Assembly (NCBI RefSeq): GCF_020536995.1
Contig: NC_068359.1
Coordinates: 79,311,867-79,375,866, forward strand
Length of the DNA: 64,000 nt
Source: Dreissena polymorpha
Taxonomy: Eukaryota; Mollusca; Bivalvia; Myida; Dreissenidae
Reading direction: 5' to 3'
A program made the position numbers and the translations under genes. The notes under the pieces were generated by a model. It did no database searches. It worked only from the letters and a program-made list of their open reading frames with translations, and had not been told where the DNA came from. Position 1 is the stretch's first letter; every line of letters begins with the position of its first letter. Positions 11,201 to 24,300 of the stretch are shown piece by piece.

Positions 11201-14200
11201 AAAATCAAAGAAAATGCTAACCTTATAAATTCAGCAGACGACATATTAGCAGACGACACATTTCACAGCATGCAATTGAGACTAACTCCTAAATCAAATT
11301 GCAACACACAATATAGCTAACGGAAAGATAAAAGTTTGATATAGTACTAAACTCTCCAAAATATTTGATTGCAATCGAGTTTCAAAAAATGGAATTTAAG
11401 CTGGGTAGTGAAGAATGGCGTAAATAATCACACAACAATATAAGTATATTACTATAAAAAAGCACAAGCATCGTACTAGTATCGGACTTATCAGAAGTCA
11501 ACGTGTTCAAACAGAATACCCCGTTCTGAAACAATAATTTGGCTTGCAACCAGCAAAGTTCCGACGAAAGTAGTCCCGAAAATTATTAAACAATTAATTT
11601 AACATTAATATAACATTAAACAAATAACATAAAAAATACTAACCATAATTCTGAAGGTAAAAATCACACTCGTTATTTGATATTTCACGTTTATATTAGA
11701 TTTGAAAGCGTCAAAGTGTTTTGCTAACATTATTAATTACTGCCATGAACCTAACCCTATAAGATAGTAAAAATGGCAGGTTAACCATCATATAGTGGCA
11801 TATGCCCCAATAGAGCTTATCCGGAACGTATGCATCCCTTAGCAAAAATATTTTTTATGCAGCCCCGACACTCCATTTATCACATATCGACAACATATGT
11901 GATGTCACTTAAATATGCAACACAATGCATACTCCCAAGGATTTATTTATAGTTATCTTAAATTATACCTGATTTTTTTAAGGGAACACAACTTTTTGCT
12001 GAGAACGGAATAACAACTCTTACACTTACATATTAGTGACAGGTGTATCAAACACGAAACTATGCGACCTATTGTGCCGATGTCTCTTTTCTTTGTAGCA
12101 CGATTGACACATGCTATAGTTAGGGCAGACGATGCACTTCCAACGGGCTCCTATTGTTTGTTCAGCACATACGTCGCATTGGACGTCCTTGTAGCCAACA
12201 GCTGAAAACATAGTTACGTAGGCATAGTAACTATAGTTGCCAAAGTGACAGTCATGGTGTCTGCACTGGTAACGCATAATTACTCATATAACAATTATTG
12301 AACATTACTATTTAACACAATATAACTTTAAGAATGAAATTGGATTTATTAACAAATATGGCATGAACGATGCAACATCATGTGCCCTTCTGAATTCGTT
12401 ATACAAATTTATTAACATAATTATCAGTCAAATCATGTGCAATCGTGATTGATTTATTTCTCAAATAAGTCTTTGAAATTGTTAATCGATAATTAAACAT
12501 GGATTTTGAAATCAGTTGTTAAATGTTCTCTGCCCAACCACATTTAATATTTTTAACCCATTCCGAAAGAAAGCATGCTCATATACTCGATGTATTTACT
12601 GATGAGCACTTCATAGACTTTACTAATGATACTTGTGCAAACACTGATCGCTTATAACTGTACAAGTACATACACGTAGCCCTATGGTGTTAAACCTATG
12701 ACGCTTCCATTAGACTCAGACACTTAATTTTACATAACATAATATGCTGCTAACCTGCAGTAACTAATGAAGCAAGGAAATCCATCACTGTGACGATGAC
12801 AACACTGTAGTTATTTGGTCCAACAGCATGTGTTCGTCTTCAATCTGCCATAATAAATATTATACACATTTCATATACGGTATCGTTTGTTGATGCATTC
12901 CTTTTTTGGCAATCCAATGTCGTGCACTGTTAAAATGAACATATATTGATTTGCATTTTGTGACAAATAATCTAAGATAATCTGTCTATCGACAAGTTAT
13001 GCTATGCAATTTTGTTTTACTACTCATTATTAAAACGCACACAGAGTTCCAGAACAAAAACTTATAATAGTTTAATATAGTTATCAATTGTACTACGAAA
13101 TATACGAGTAATTGTCAGAACATGTAAGGTTCGCCTTCGTGTAATGGATATGGTGTCCTCCTACCGACTGGGGGTCACAGGTTCGATCCCAACTACTAAA
13201 GCGATCTTTAGATCCCCTAAAGACACATAGTACTGGGTTTGGGATACGATCAGATGCTTGTGTTGCTTCTTATGTCGATGATGATCTCGACGATGTTAAT
13301 GGATGTTATCTTCTGATGTATGTTATGGGATTTTGTCATTCTGTTGATAAGTATTTAAGTATTATACGTACATTGTTGCTATAAGTGATGTCTATGATGG
13401 ATCGTACTTTGATGTTGATGATACCGGATCACGTTCTTCTTTTACGCAAACCAGAAAAACAAACTTTTATTCAGTTTATGTTGTGTTTTTTGTATTCATA
13501 TTCGTATTTTTTTAAGTTAAACATACAATACATGATGACAGAATTTAGACCTGTTTTTGTATATAAAATATGGTAAAACGTTCAATTACAAATGAGATCA
13601 GCTTTATATTGTCTTTTAATAAAATACAAATATATTTGGACAGCAAACCCTACACTACTCGGTGAAACATTAGAGCCGTTTGAATGCTTGCTTTCGCATT
13701 GAACGTTGACATTGTAAAGCAAAATGACAAGTCCGTAGCGTTCCCCGCTTTCGCCTCACAGAACAGAACAGAACAGAACTGTATTTCGACTTGTAAAAAG
13801 TACATCGTCTGTCTAAGCCATGCTATATTATACATTTTAAAAGGTCACGTGAAAAAGAAAATGGGTGTACAAGAAAAATTAGTGTACATAACGTATTCCA
13901 TAATACATGACATTGGTTGGAAACAATCATCGCAATGTTAAAACATATTATTGTGACAGGTGGCAATCGACTATCATGCTGTTTATATTGATGTATAATA
14001 AACAAAAATGGAGAGTGGATTATCTTACGCATATAAAGTGGATGAATATGCTAATAATATTGAGAGGCAGTGCACATTTTTGTAAATATCTACAACAAAT
14101 GAAAATTAAACAAATGAAACTATGACAACAAATTAAACAATCAGGCACGAATATTTCACATCTGTATAATAGTAGATATTAATTATTTCTTTAGTCGTCT

Positions 14201-17200
14201 AGAGAAATGTGAAAGGTGAATAATAAATTAAGAGACGATACGGATCATTATAATAATTATAAATAACACATATGCATTAAATGCGGAAACACAAGCAGGC
14301 ATTTCTTTTTCACGTCATGATGTTGCAGGTACTGGTACTGCATTATGAGGATTATATACATAAAACAATCAAGCAATCAGAAATAAAAAACTCACACAAC
14401 CAAACCCGTGGAACATAACATTTCAGCTGATATTTAAACAACATTTACTATCGATTTCCTGAGTAACAGAGCCTCTTTCACAAAAACAGAAAACTTAATA
14501 AGAACATCTTTATTACATGTGCTCATAAGGCTTAATAATTTAAATACTGAAGGCCGTTTGAGATAATAAGATTAGATCTTTTTCATAGAAAAAATAAAAT
14601 CAAAACATTACATCATGTCCACGTATATGACGTAGAGCCTCTTATTTTCATTGAGATATTTCTGAACAAGAGAATGTGAAATAAAAATTGGATCTACTGT
14701 GGAACGCCTTTTACGAAATCCGAATTATTCATCCGAAATTCTGTTATTTTCCGTGCAAAACTTATCAATGCGTTTATTTATGACTGTATTAAATAGTTGG
14801 GACAAGCAGCTTACAAGTGTTATACCACGATAATTATTAACATCGCTTGTGTCGCCTTTTTTATGATGTGGTATAATCAAGCCTTCCATCCAGTTTTCTG
14901 GGTAGTAACCCGCATTTAAAAGCCCGTTAAAAATATCACACACATGACTAGCAAGAATAGAAATACATTCTAAGAAATACTCGTTTAATTACTGGTCGCT
15001 ACCTGGAGCATTACTACGCTTGAGCGATTTAACTGCACTAAGGATTTAACTCACGGTGATAGGCTGGTCAAGTTCAGTATTACAAACAGATACATAATTT
15101 AAATCACGATGTGCACAAAAAAAATCTGCTTCTTCATTGTAGCAGTTAGAAAATCATTACTTAGATTAGCAAAGTGTTATTTAAATGCATCAATTAAAAT
15201 ATCAGCATTATCGAATTTTATTTTACTTTAAAAATATTTCCATTCTTTGGGTTTACATATTTTAAGACGTTCAATCTCTCATCTTTCATTTTTGGTCTAT
15301 GACTTGTTTTTTAACATTGCCTTAACGATTTTCTTATAAGAGGCTCTACGTTCTATTAAAAGTATCCTATTTGCGTTATTGTGATCAGAATTAAATAGGC
15401 GTAGTGCTTGCAAATACAATACCCGCGCAGATTTACATGCATCGTTCAACCAATCTGCATGTTTATGCCCCCCCCAACACTATAGTGGGGGACATATTGT
15501 TTTTTCCCTGTCTGTTGGTTTTTGTGTTTGTTTGTTTGTTTGCCCCAACTTTCACATTTGCAATAACTTTTGCAATATTGAAGATAGCAACTTGATAATT
15601 GGCATGCATGTGTATCTCATGGAGCTGCACATTTTAAGTAGTGCAAGGTCAATGTCAAGGTCATCCTTCAAGGTCAAATGTTAAATATATAGCTTCAAAG
15701 TGGCGCAGAAGGGTCATAGTGTTTCTGACAAACACATATCTTGTTTAACACAGTTTTTGTTGATAAAAAAGGCTTGTCATTTACAAAATAACACCAAGAA
15801 AAAAAATGGAATAACCACGGGTCTAATAATTTCAGAAAAATCATCGACCGTTGTATTAATAGATTCCCTACAACATATATCAATACTTTGGGTAATAATG
15901 TTGAAACGCGGTAAGCACCCAATAATACCCGAACGGAAACACTCCGCGTTTTCGTCGTTCCATTTATGTTTAATATCGCACTGTGGATACTCGTTCTGAT
16001 CAGGCTTTGGGCATAATAATGAAAAACGGCATGGTGCGTGGTCACTCCATTCATTAAATGGTTCAATGGCAATATCCTTGACACGTGAAAAATGACGTTC
16101 ATTCAGAACAATCGATATTCGAACAAAACGTGTAGTTACTAGTATTAAATATACGCCCATTCACAATACGTAGAGAGGTATATTTACAAAGATCTATTAA
16201 TTTAGTACCGTGGCTATTCTGAACATTATCGACAGAGGCTCGTACGGGGGTACAATCAGGGTCATAGTCAGTGTCATCAAATGCATTATTTATGCAATCA
16301 TAAGGGATAAAATCGCATTTTTTACCAACTCTACTGTTAAAAGCACCACATTAAACTACACATCCAACAAAATTAAAATCAGAAATACCTTGTTCAATAG
16401 TTTCAAACAAATCAATATTACAATTATTGGCCGGGGATTCTTCAACCCAAATATACAAATATATACATCTTCTACAACATTGACAAATGTGTGATCTAAT
16501 TTCATCCCAATAATGGTGTCATGATGATTTTTAACTATTTTAATGCCATCCTTCAAATGATCTTTATATAACAAAATAATACCTCCACTATTTCCCCACG
16601 TTTTACGGTTTTAAAATTTTCCTATAATAGTTATGTGATGTGTACCCATTAAAAAATATTACTATTAGAATTAGTCCACGATTCATTTAAAAAGCAAATA
16701 TCAGAATGAGCAATAATATTGACACAATGAGCAGATTGCTGTTTCTTCTTCGAGAGTTCGTACACGTTCCACTAGAGAATGGAAAGCTCACCCACATCGT
16801 CCCCCTAGTTTCTAACCGGTTGACCGTCCACGTACAGGGTATCATATACCAACTAGGCAAGTTTGCCCTGATCCCTGGCTTCCTTCATATGTTTTACCAG
16901 TTTCCGGCGCTTGTCAGACACCGCCTTCGGAAATTGCTCAAACGTGGAGTAGTTTGTGCCCTTTAGTTGTTTCTACTCCTTTCGCACTCATTCGCGGTCC
17001 TGACAAAATTTGAACATTGCCACAATATTCCTCGTTTTTACAGGAATCGGATGGCCAGGTGATCTATGCACTCGCATAAACCTGGAGAGCTTCAGGGCTG
17101 ACTTCATATGAACCCTCAGCTTCCGTTCCAACACTTCCGCTGGCTCACTTCCGGTCGCATTGTCTTCTGTAATATTCGTAAAAATTCGATTGTTTCTCAT

Positions 17201-18202
17201 GGTCTGCGACTTGAGATAAGTGACTTTATCATGCAGCTCATCGCGCTGCCTCTCGTAATTGCTTACCCTGGTGAATATCAAGGAAGTGCCCATATCATCA
17301 AACTCTAAACTGTCTTCTAGTCGGATGACCCGCTCCTCTGTGGCCTTGGCCCGATCATCAATTGCGATCCACACTTTCCTGATCTCTTTTTTAAAGTCTG
17401 TAACTTTCTTCTCTTACGATTGGATGCCGTCCAGCTTCTTTTCTATTGATTTTATCCGTTGAACGAGTGACTGTATGGTTTCAGTCAGAGCGTTGATGCA
17501 GGGTTGCCCCCCATCGCTCGTCATTATACCACGTACGTATACACTATCATCTCCGCTAACAAACACTTCACAAGTATCAACCGCCTTTCTAAGGTCTTAC
17601 ATAAAATACAGAGTTTACTTGTCTAAGCATGTCACTTACTGATGTGTCCAGATCTCCTGACGGGCCTCTTTGATTACACTGTTTGTTTACACCGCCACTA
17701 TTCCCACTGCTGGTCCGTTTTTTCTCTTACTTCCCTGATTTTTTTGGCATAATATCTTACATAGGTTACATAGCCATATTATGCCAACGTTTTGAATGAA
17801 AATATGTAATTGAAAGCGCTCGTTTATCACTAAAACACAATATTTTTTTCAATTTTTAGGGAGAGCGCGAAAAAAATGAACATTCCCGATCTAGTCACGT
17901 GACAAATTGACACGTTACAATAATATGAAGGATTTAAATCAGTATACGTAATTTCAACCGATGTAAAAACTATTATTTTTCCCTTACGTCACGAAACCCC
18001 GTGCATGAATTGACTGGATCTAAGTTTATCAATTAGAGTTTGTTACGTCACCAACACAGATAGCAATTTGGCTCGACTGATTGGTAATGTACCGTCCGAT
18101 TTTATCTTAAAACCATCTATCGAAATAAAATTTATCTATACCAATAAGTATAATTAAGAGATTGCAAGTTCCGTTTATATTTCCAAGCAAATACAACTTT
18201 TA

Positions 18203-18234
<32 letters not shown>

Positions 18235-18255
18235 TTGGTGGTGTCGGTGGTGATA

Positions 18256-18343
<88 letters not shown>

Positions 18344-21300
18344 CGACGACGACGACGACGATGATGATGATGATGTTGTTGTTGATGATGATGATGATGA
18401 TGAGGAGGAGGAGGAGGAGGAGGAGGAGGAGGAGGAGGAGGAGGAGGAGGAGGAGGAGGAGGAGGAGGAGGAGGAGGAGGAGGAAAGACTAACATGATGT
18501 CAAATGCTGACTCCATATATTCTATATGGTGTCAGTAGACTAACATGTGGTTTTGTTATTGTTATATAATTTTCTTGAATTTAATATTTTCGATAATACT
18601 AGAATTAAAAAACATTGTTTTTCCTTTTTAATTTGATGAGATGGAAAGTAGTTGGCGTGATATAATCGTTACAGGGTTAGATACTTACCCGATACGGGAT
18701 ATAGATACTAGCAGGTTACTGTCCCATCGTTTTGTAATACATAAGGCGAGGCTTAATATAATATAACGGCGAGGCTTGCGGAGCCGTTATTGTATTCGTG
18801 CCGTGCCTGATATATTACAAAACGATGGGAGAGTAACTTGTTTTTCTGTTTATCATACCACATTTTCCTTCAAAACAATCCATTTTTTTTATATTGGAAA
18901 TGTACGGATCGCCGCTGATTTTGCTGATCCGGCTTTAACACGTTGACATACATGTAGCAACGGCGTTCGAAAAGACGACATGAATTATCGCTTATTTTAA
19001 ACATCGTATAGAGCAAAAAAAAAGGTGTTTGCACTACGCATGGGAAGAGTTCACCCGCTTAAATTATAAACGTCTTGAATTGGAGATCAGTAATGCAGCG
19101 ACACATTTAATCGAATACCACACTTAATCGAATAGTTTGGAAACTCCATTTTGGAGATGTGTATTGAAATCGACATGTTGATAATGGTGTAAATATTGTC
19201 ATAAGCGTGTTTAATCGTTTGTTTAAATAGTTGAGGATTAGCATGCAGTTATCATTTGTCTCGACTTTCTGTGCAACACTTGCAAGTTCAATGACTATAT
19301 CGATATTTAAGATTTATAGTCCCATCGATGACGTCATTTAACTTCTGTAGTGCGGACTGTGGTGATTTTTAATAAATTAACGTTTTTGTGATTTATGACT
19401 TTAAACTAGAATATTACGTTCTTGGTATCAAATTGTTTGCGTGTTGAACCTGGTATATGTTGATAAAAATTGATGACTATTGCAAATCCCACGTAACTCC
19501 AAACATTGTCTGATATAAGAACTTCCTGTTGACCATGATATTAAAAAAATATATATCAGGCAAGGTGAAATCAAGCATATATCAATGCGGTAGTATGATA
19601 AATACGGTTCTGTTGAAAACCATATCGGGGCGAGACGTTCGGTCGAGTCCCGATTTAGTTTTCCACAGACCCGTATATCCCGTAATGGGTCAGTAACTAA
19701 CCCTGTAACGATTAATTTACAAAGTATATGGAAAGGGAAAGACTGTACAAAGTATATGGAAAGGGAAAGACTGTACACAGTTTATGGAAACGGAAAGACT
19801 TATTAAAAATCAACACGTACAAAGCATTGTATGTATATACTCATATACATATATACTCATACTCCTTACTATTTTATTTAAATGATTTATCAAGTTGTCT
19901 TACAGTTTATAATATAGTCTAAACGTAAAACTAATATCAACAATATATAACGTCGCCACTTCATTAACTACTTTAGAAATCGCTATTTTTTAAATATACT
20001 CCTAATTTGAGGCTTATAAAATAAACAAGCATACGACTTTATTATGCTGCTGTGCTCTTTACAAAATAATGAAGTAAAAATAAAATCAAAATTACCATAC
20101 TCACTTCAAGAAATGTGGCGCAAATCAAAGTAAGCACAATCATACGCAAAAAAGAAAGCGGAATTATATTTGTCAGACGAATGCTCAATTATCATTTGAT
20201 TGGTCGTTGTTTGGAGGACGCATTGTGTTTATTACACAGAATGTACAATATTAAGTGTTGAATCACCCCAAGCAGTTAGCCAAGTGGCTATATCCTATTT
20301 CAAGGATTAAGATATTATTCTCGTTCACTGTACACTACATGAACATGATCGAGGACAATTAAATAGAATACAAACATACTCCGTTTTGCCATCATTCAAA
20401 TAATGTTTGTTTAAGTGATAGTCATAACGATAGTTGTATTTTTAATTTAGTCCTATGGCTGATTCCGAATACGTAAATTGCATTCATTTAAGAAACAAAG
20501 CGGTTGTTTATTTGTTGTTTTGTCTGCTGGAGATTCCTAATATTGTTCATGTCTAAGAATGGATGAGTTTTCGAAGGGAATATAAAAAGCACTTAACTGT
20601 TTTCATTAACTTGAAACCTTGATTTAGATGACCTTATTCTTGTTCTGAAAATAATTTTAAAATTCTTTTTTATCACATTGTTCATGTGTTGTAAAACTTA
20701 TTGAGATAATATATATGTATCCGTTGTAATTCATTCGTGTGCTGTTCGTTTTATTTTTTGCTAAACGAAAGAAGGGACATGTAGTCTTCCCTTTGACCTT
20801 TATACCAAATTCCAAGTTTGATCAAATGGCTTGGAGTGATACAAATGTCCCTCGATAATTGTTTCCGTCCTAAAAAATGTCGGTACGCCCGTCTAGATAA
20901 GGGGATATTATCAACACAATGTTTCCTCGCGAAATCTTAGACACGAATAATGCCGTTTTAGTAATGTCCTTTGATAAATAATCTGACAATCCTAATGAAA
21001 CTTTGGTTTCCTCGTGAGATTATGGGACCTTATAATCCTAATTAGAAATAAGATTAAACTGAAAAAAATGGTACCAACTTTTTATTCAAGACGTTTCTGC
21101 ACCTCAATTAAAAATGGGGAAAGTAGTTGTGCACATTTTGTTTCTGCTTGAAAACCAGTTACTAAAGATCAACTATTAATGCAATTATATACTAATACAT
21201 GTTAGGTTGGACAAGCGATTATTGTCAGCTCATTCCACACGGATAAAGTTATGAATTTCATTAAAAATTGATCATTTGTTTTACTGCGAAATATATATAG

Positions 21301-24300
21301 AACCCAATACCCGATTTCAATGACACTAAGAAAGATCCCTTACCAAAAGGCCATGCATATATTATCATCCACATATAATTACGTTCTTCAATGACGAGCA
21401 ATCACCTCATGTTCTTGTTCCTACTTGCAAATTAACATATATATTTACAAACTTGGTTGTCGGAGAGCAGCAATCAATTTCTCTTAAAAAAACATTTTGG
21501 GCATATGTTACTGTAGTTAAAAAAATTAACAAAGGACGTCTAGTTTATTTTAGGCTTCAAATAAATTCACCTTAAGCAGAAGCAGTTTCCATATGTTAAA
21601 CAATAACGTTCTTCCTACGCGAAAAATAATTTCGAAAAATCTGAATAACACCACTTAAGAGCGAGTTTCACTAAATGAATTGATATTATTCAAGTAGCTC
21701 TCATGTTGACGCTCATATCAAGTGTGTATGATTGCCCCATTGTCGTTTAAACAAGGGAAGATTGCAAAAAGAGCATTCCATGAAAAAGGCCTGTGCATCT
21801 TGCTGACCTACAAATTATATCGCAAAATTCAAAATACTGTGAGCTGAACATCAATCATTTAATTACGACGTATTATGACAATAAGTCTTTTTCTAAATGG
21901 CATTTGCCGCATGTACTTTTTAAATGATATATTCCGTTTTTTTACCTTTAAATCATCACGAAAAGAACGTGTTGTTGTTTGTTTATGAAAATTGCCTTAT
22001 GCAACTTTTCAAATGATCGTTTATAATTTACAACGAATGATCACCCAGCGAAAATAGAACACTTGTCAGTATGTACATGTAATTTTCCATTTAAATTTGT
22101 ATTGAATTAGCAAGGCGGTATCCAAAAGCACACACTTTCAAACATTTTTTAGGATTATATTTGTTGTTGCATGTTGTTGTTTTTTCTATGGACAATACAT
22201 ACGTGCTATCATAATGTAATTATTTATGATTTGCATCTGATTATGTAATGCTCCAATTTGATTGTTCAATACAAGCATATGATTTTATGTTGTGAATTCG
22301 TAAATTTATTTTCAAACAAAGATGCAAATACATTATATGCTTTTAGTTTAAGTCGAAATTTTCTCATTTCCGCCCTATGCATAATTTGAGCTGTTTTGAT
22401 CAATCTATTTCCGGCGTCCAACGTGCTGTATGCGGTTTGCGGTCTGCATCGTTAACTTTTAGCTTAATGCCATTCTTTAAACTACATGTTAATCCAATCC
22501 TTATTAAACTTTATCGGAATGCAAAACTTTATAATATCTAGGTAAAGTTTGAATCTTTGTGAATTTGTGTATGCCTCTCGTTAACCCGAAACCTAGGTTG
22601 CCAGGTAAATTCCTTGATCAAAAACTTTTGACCACGCTAGGGGACATATTTTGGAATAAAAATATATATTTATATATATACATAGATTTTTATTCCCAAT
22701 TGGGATAATGTATCATATAATTATGATTATGTTAACTTGCTACCATGCAAACCAAACATTTTTATTTTTTAAAAGAGAGGTTGAATTTAATATCCAAACG
22801 TATGAATCGTTCATTTAAAGAAAGTATATTCATGAAAATGTAGTATTTGGAACGAATCTCATATTGTACAAGATCTGACATGAGTTGAAATTGCATACTC
22901 TATTTTAATGGCAATGGAGAATTGGCGAGATTACTTACGACTCTCAGGGCAATACAATAACTATATATCACGAACTAACAATTAGTGTGAAGTTCTTTCA
23001 TGACAAGTTTTGTATCTTGTTTACAAAACTAAACGTTTAATTAAACGAAAGCGCATACATGATATGATTTAAAGGGACCGTTAACCAGCCTGACGAAAAA
23101 AGAAAGGTTCTAAAAAAACTCTCTTTTTTTACAATTATTAGTTTATATATTAACGACTAGTGTATAACATTACTTGAAAAAAAAGTTGTTAGATATTCAT
23201 ATTTTCAGTATATTCGGTAATAGAATTTCGCGATGTGAAATCGAAAGAACATCGCGAAAATAGGTGACACAACGATATACACACTATACATAACGCAAGT
23301 AGATTGATCATTTTATATATAAAATATATACAATTCACTACGCATACCCAATTTGCATTCCTGGGTTTACCACGTGACGATGATGATCAATCTACTAGCG
23401 TTATTTATAATTAACTGATAGTTACCTGGTAGACATACCCAATAAAGTTTTATTACCGAATATACTGAAATATGAAAACTTAACAACTTTGTCAAGTTAT
23501 GTGTAGGTCTATCAAAAATAGGCTTTTAAAACCCTAAAATTTATGGTGAACTTGACCGAACTGTCAGTGGACCATCCCGACCGTTTTTCCCAAAGCCCTC
23601 TTCACCGAAGAACGCGCTTATGACGCGCTTATGACGTCAGAGTGTAGATGCGAATCCTAACAGAAAAGTTCCTTGTTTACGTTGAACCAAAGACCTATGT
23701 TATCTATAGGTCTTTGGTTGAACCTATCTCGAGGGGTTTATCTGCGATGTCCTGTCCGATAGAAACATCCACCAGTACTTTACTTAGGTAAGTATTTGTG
23801 TGTTTATATCCATAAAGTACTATAAAGTGTTATTTTAAACAGTTTAAGTCAATAGATGACAGAATAAATGATGGCTTTATTACATGGAAAACAATGCTAA
23901 GCATATATAATGAATTGTTATCAATTTAACCGTCGGTAGGTATCTTCCTTATGGCTACTTGTGTGCTTTTGCTTTGATTTTCTTAAACTTGAGTTTCGTG
24001 TATTTCTTTGCTCCCTTGTAACAACGGAAACAAATGTGATAGTCCTTGCATTGTTTGCATGTCCTGCGGTCACCTCGGATGGGATCCTGGTTGCAGATGT
24101 CACATTTCACACCTGCAACACAGTGGAACAGTGATATTAGATAGATAGATTTATTTCAACATAAAATGCATAGATTTACATGGCAGCATGTTATATACAC
24201 ACAATAAGTAATAAAAAAACAACCTGTATGTATAAACAAAGCCATGTCAATCAACATTATACGTTAAGGATTGCACAATAAAGGGTTTGCAATTAAACCC

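Noticed and set aside
18162-18516. Poly-Asp/Glu, poly-Met and poly-His/Pro proteins
   Set aside because: They are products of a trinucleotide repeat that is open in all frames, with no splice or start support.
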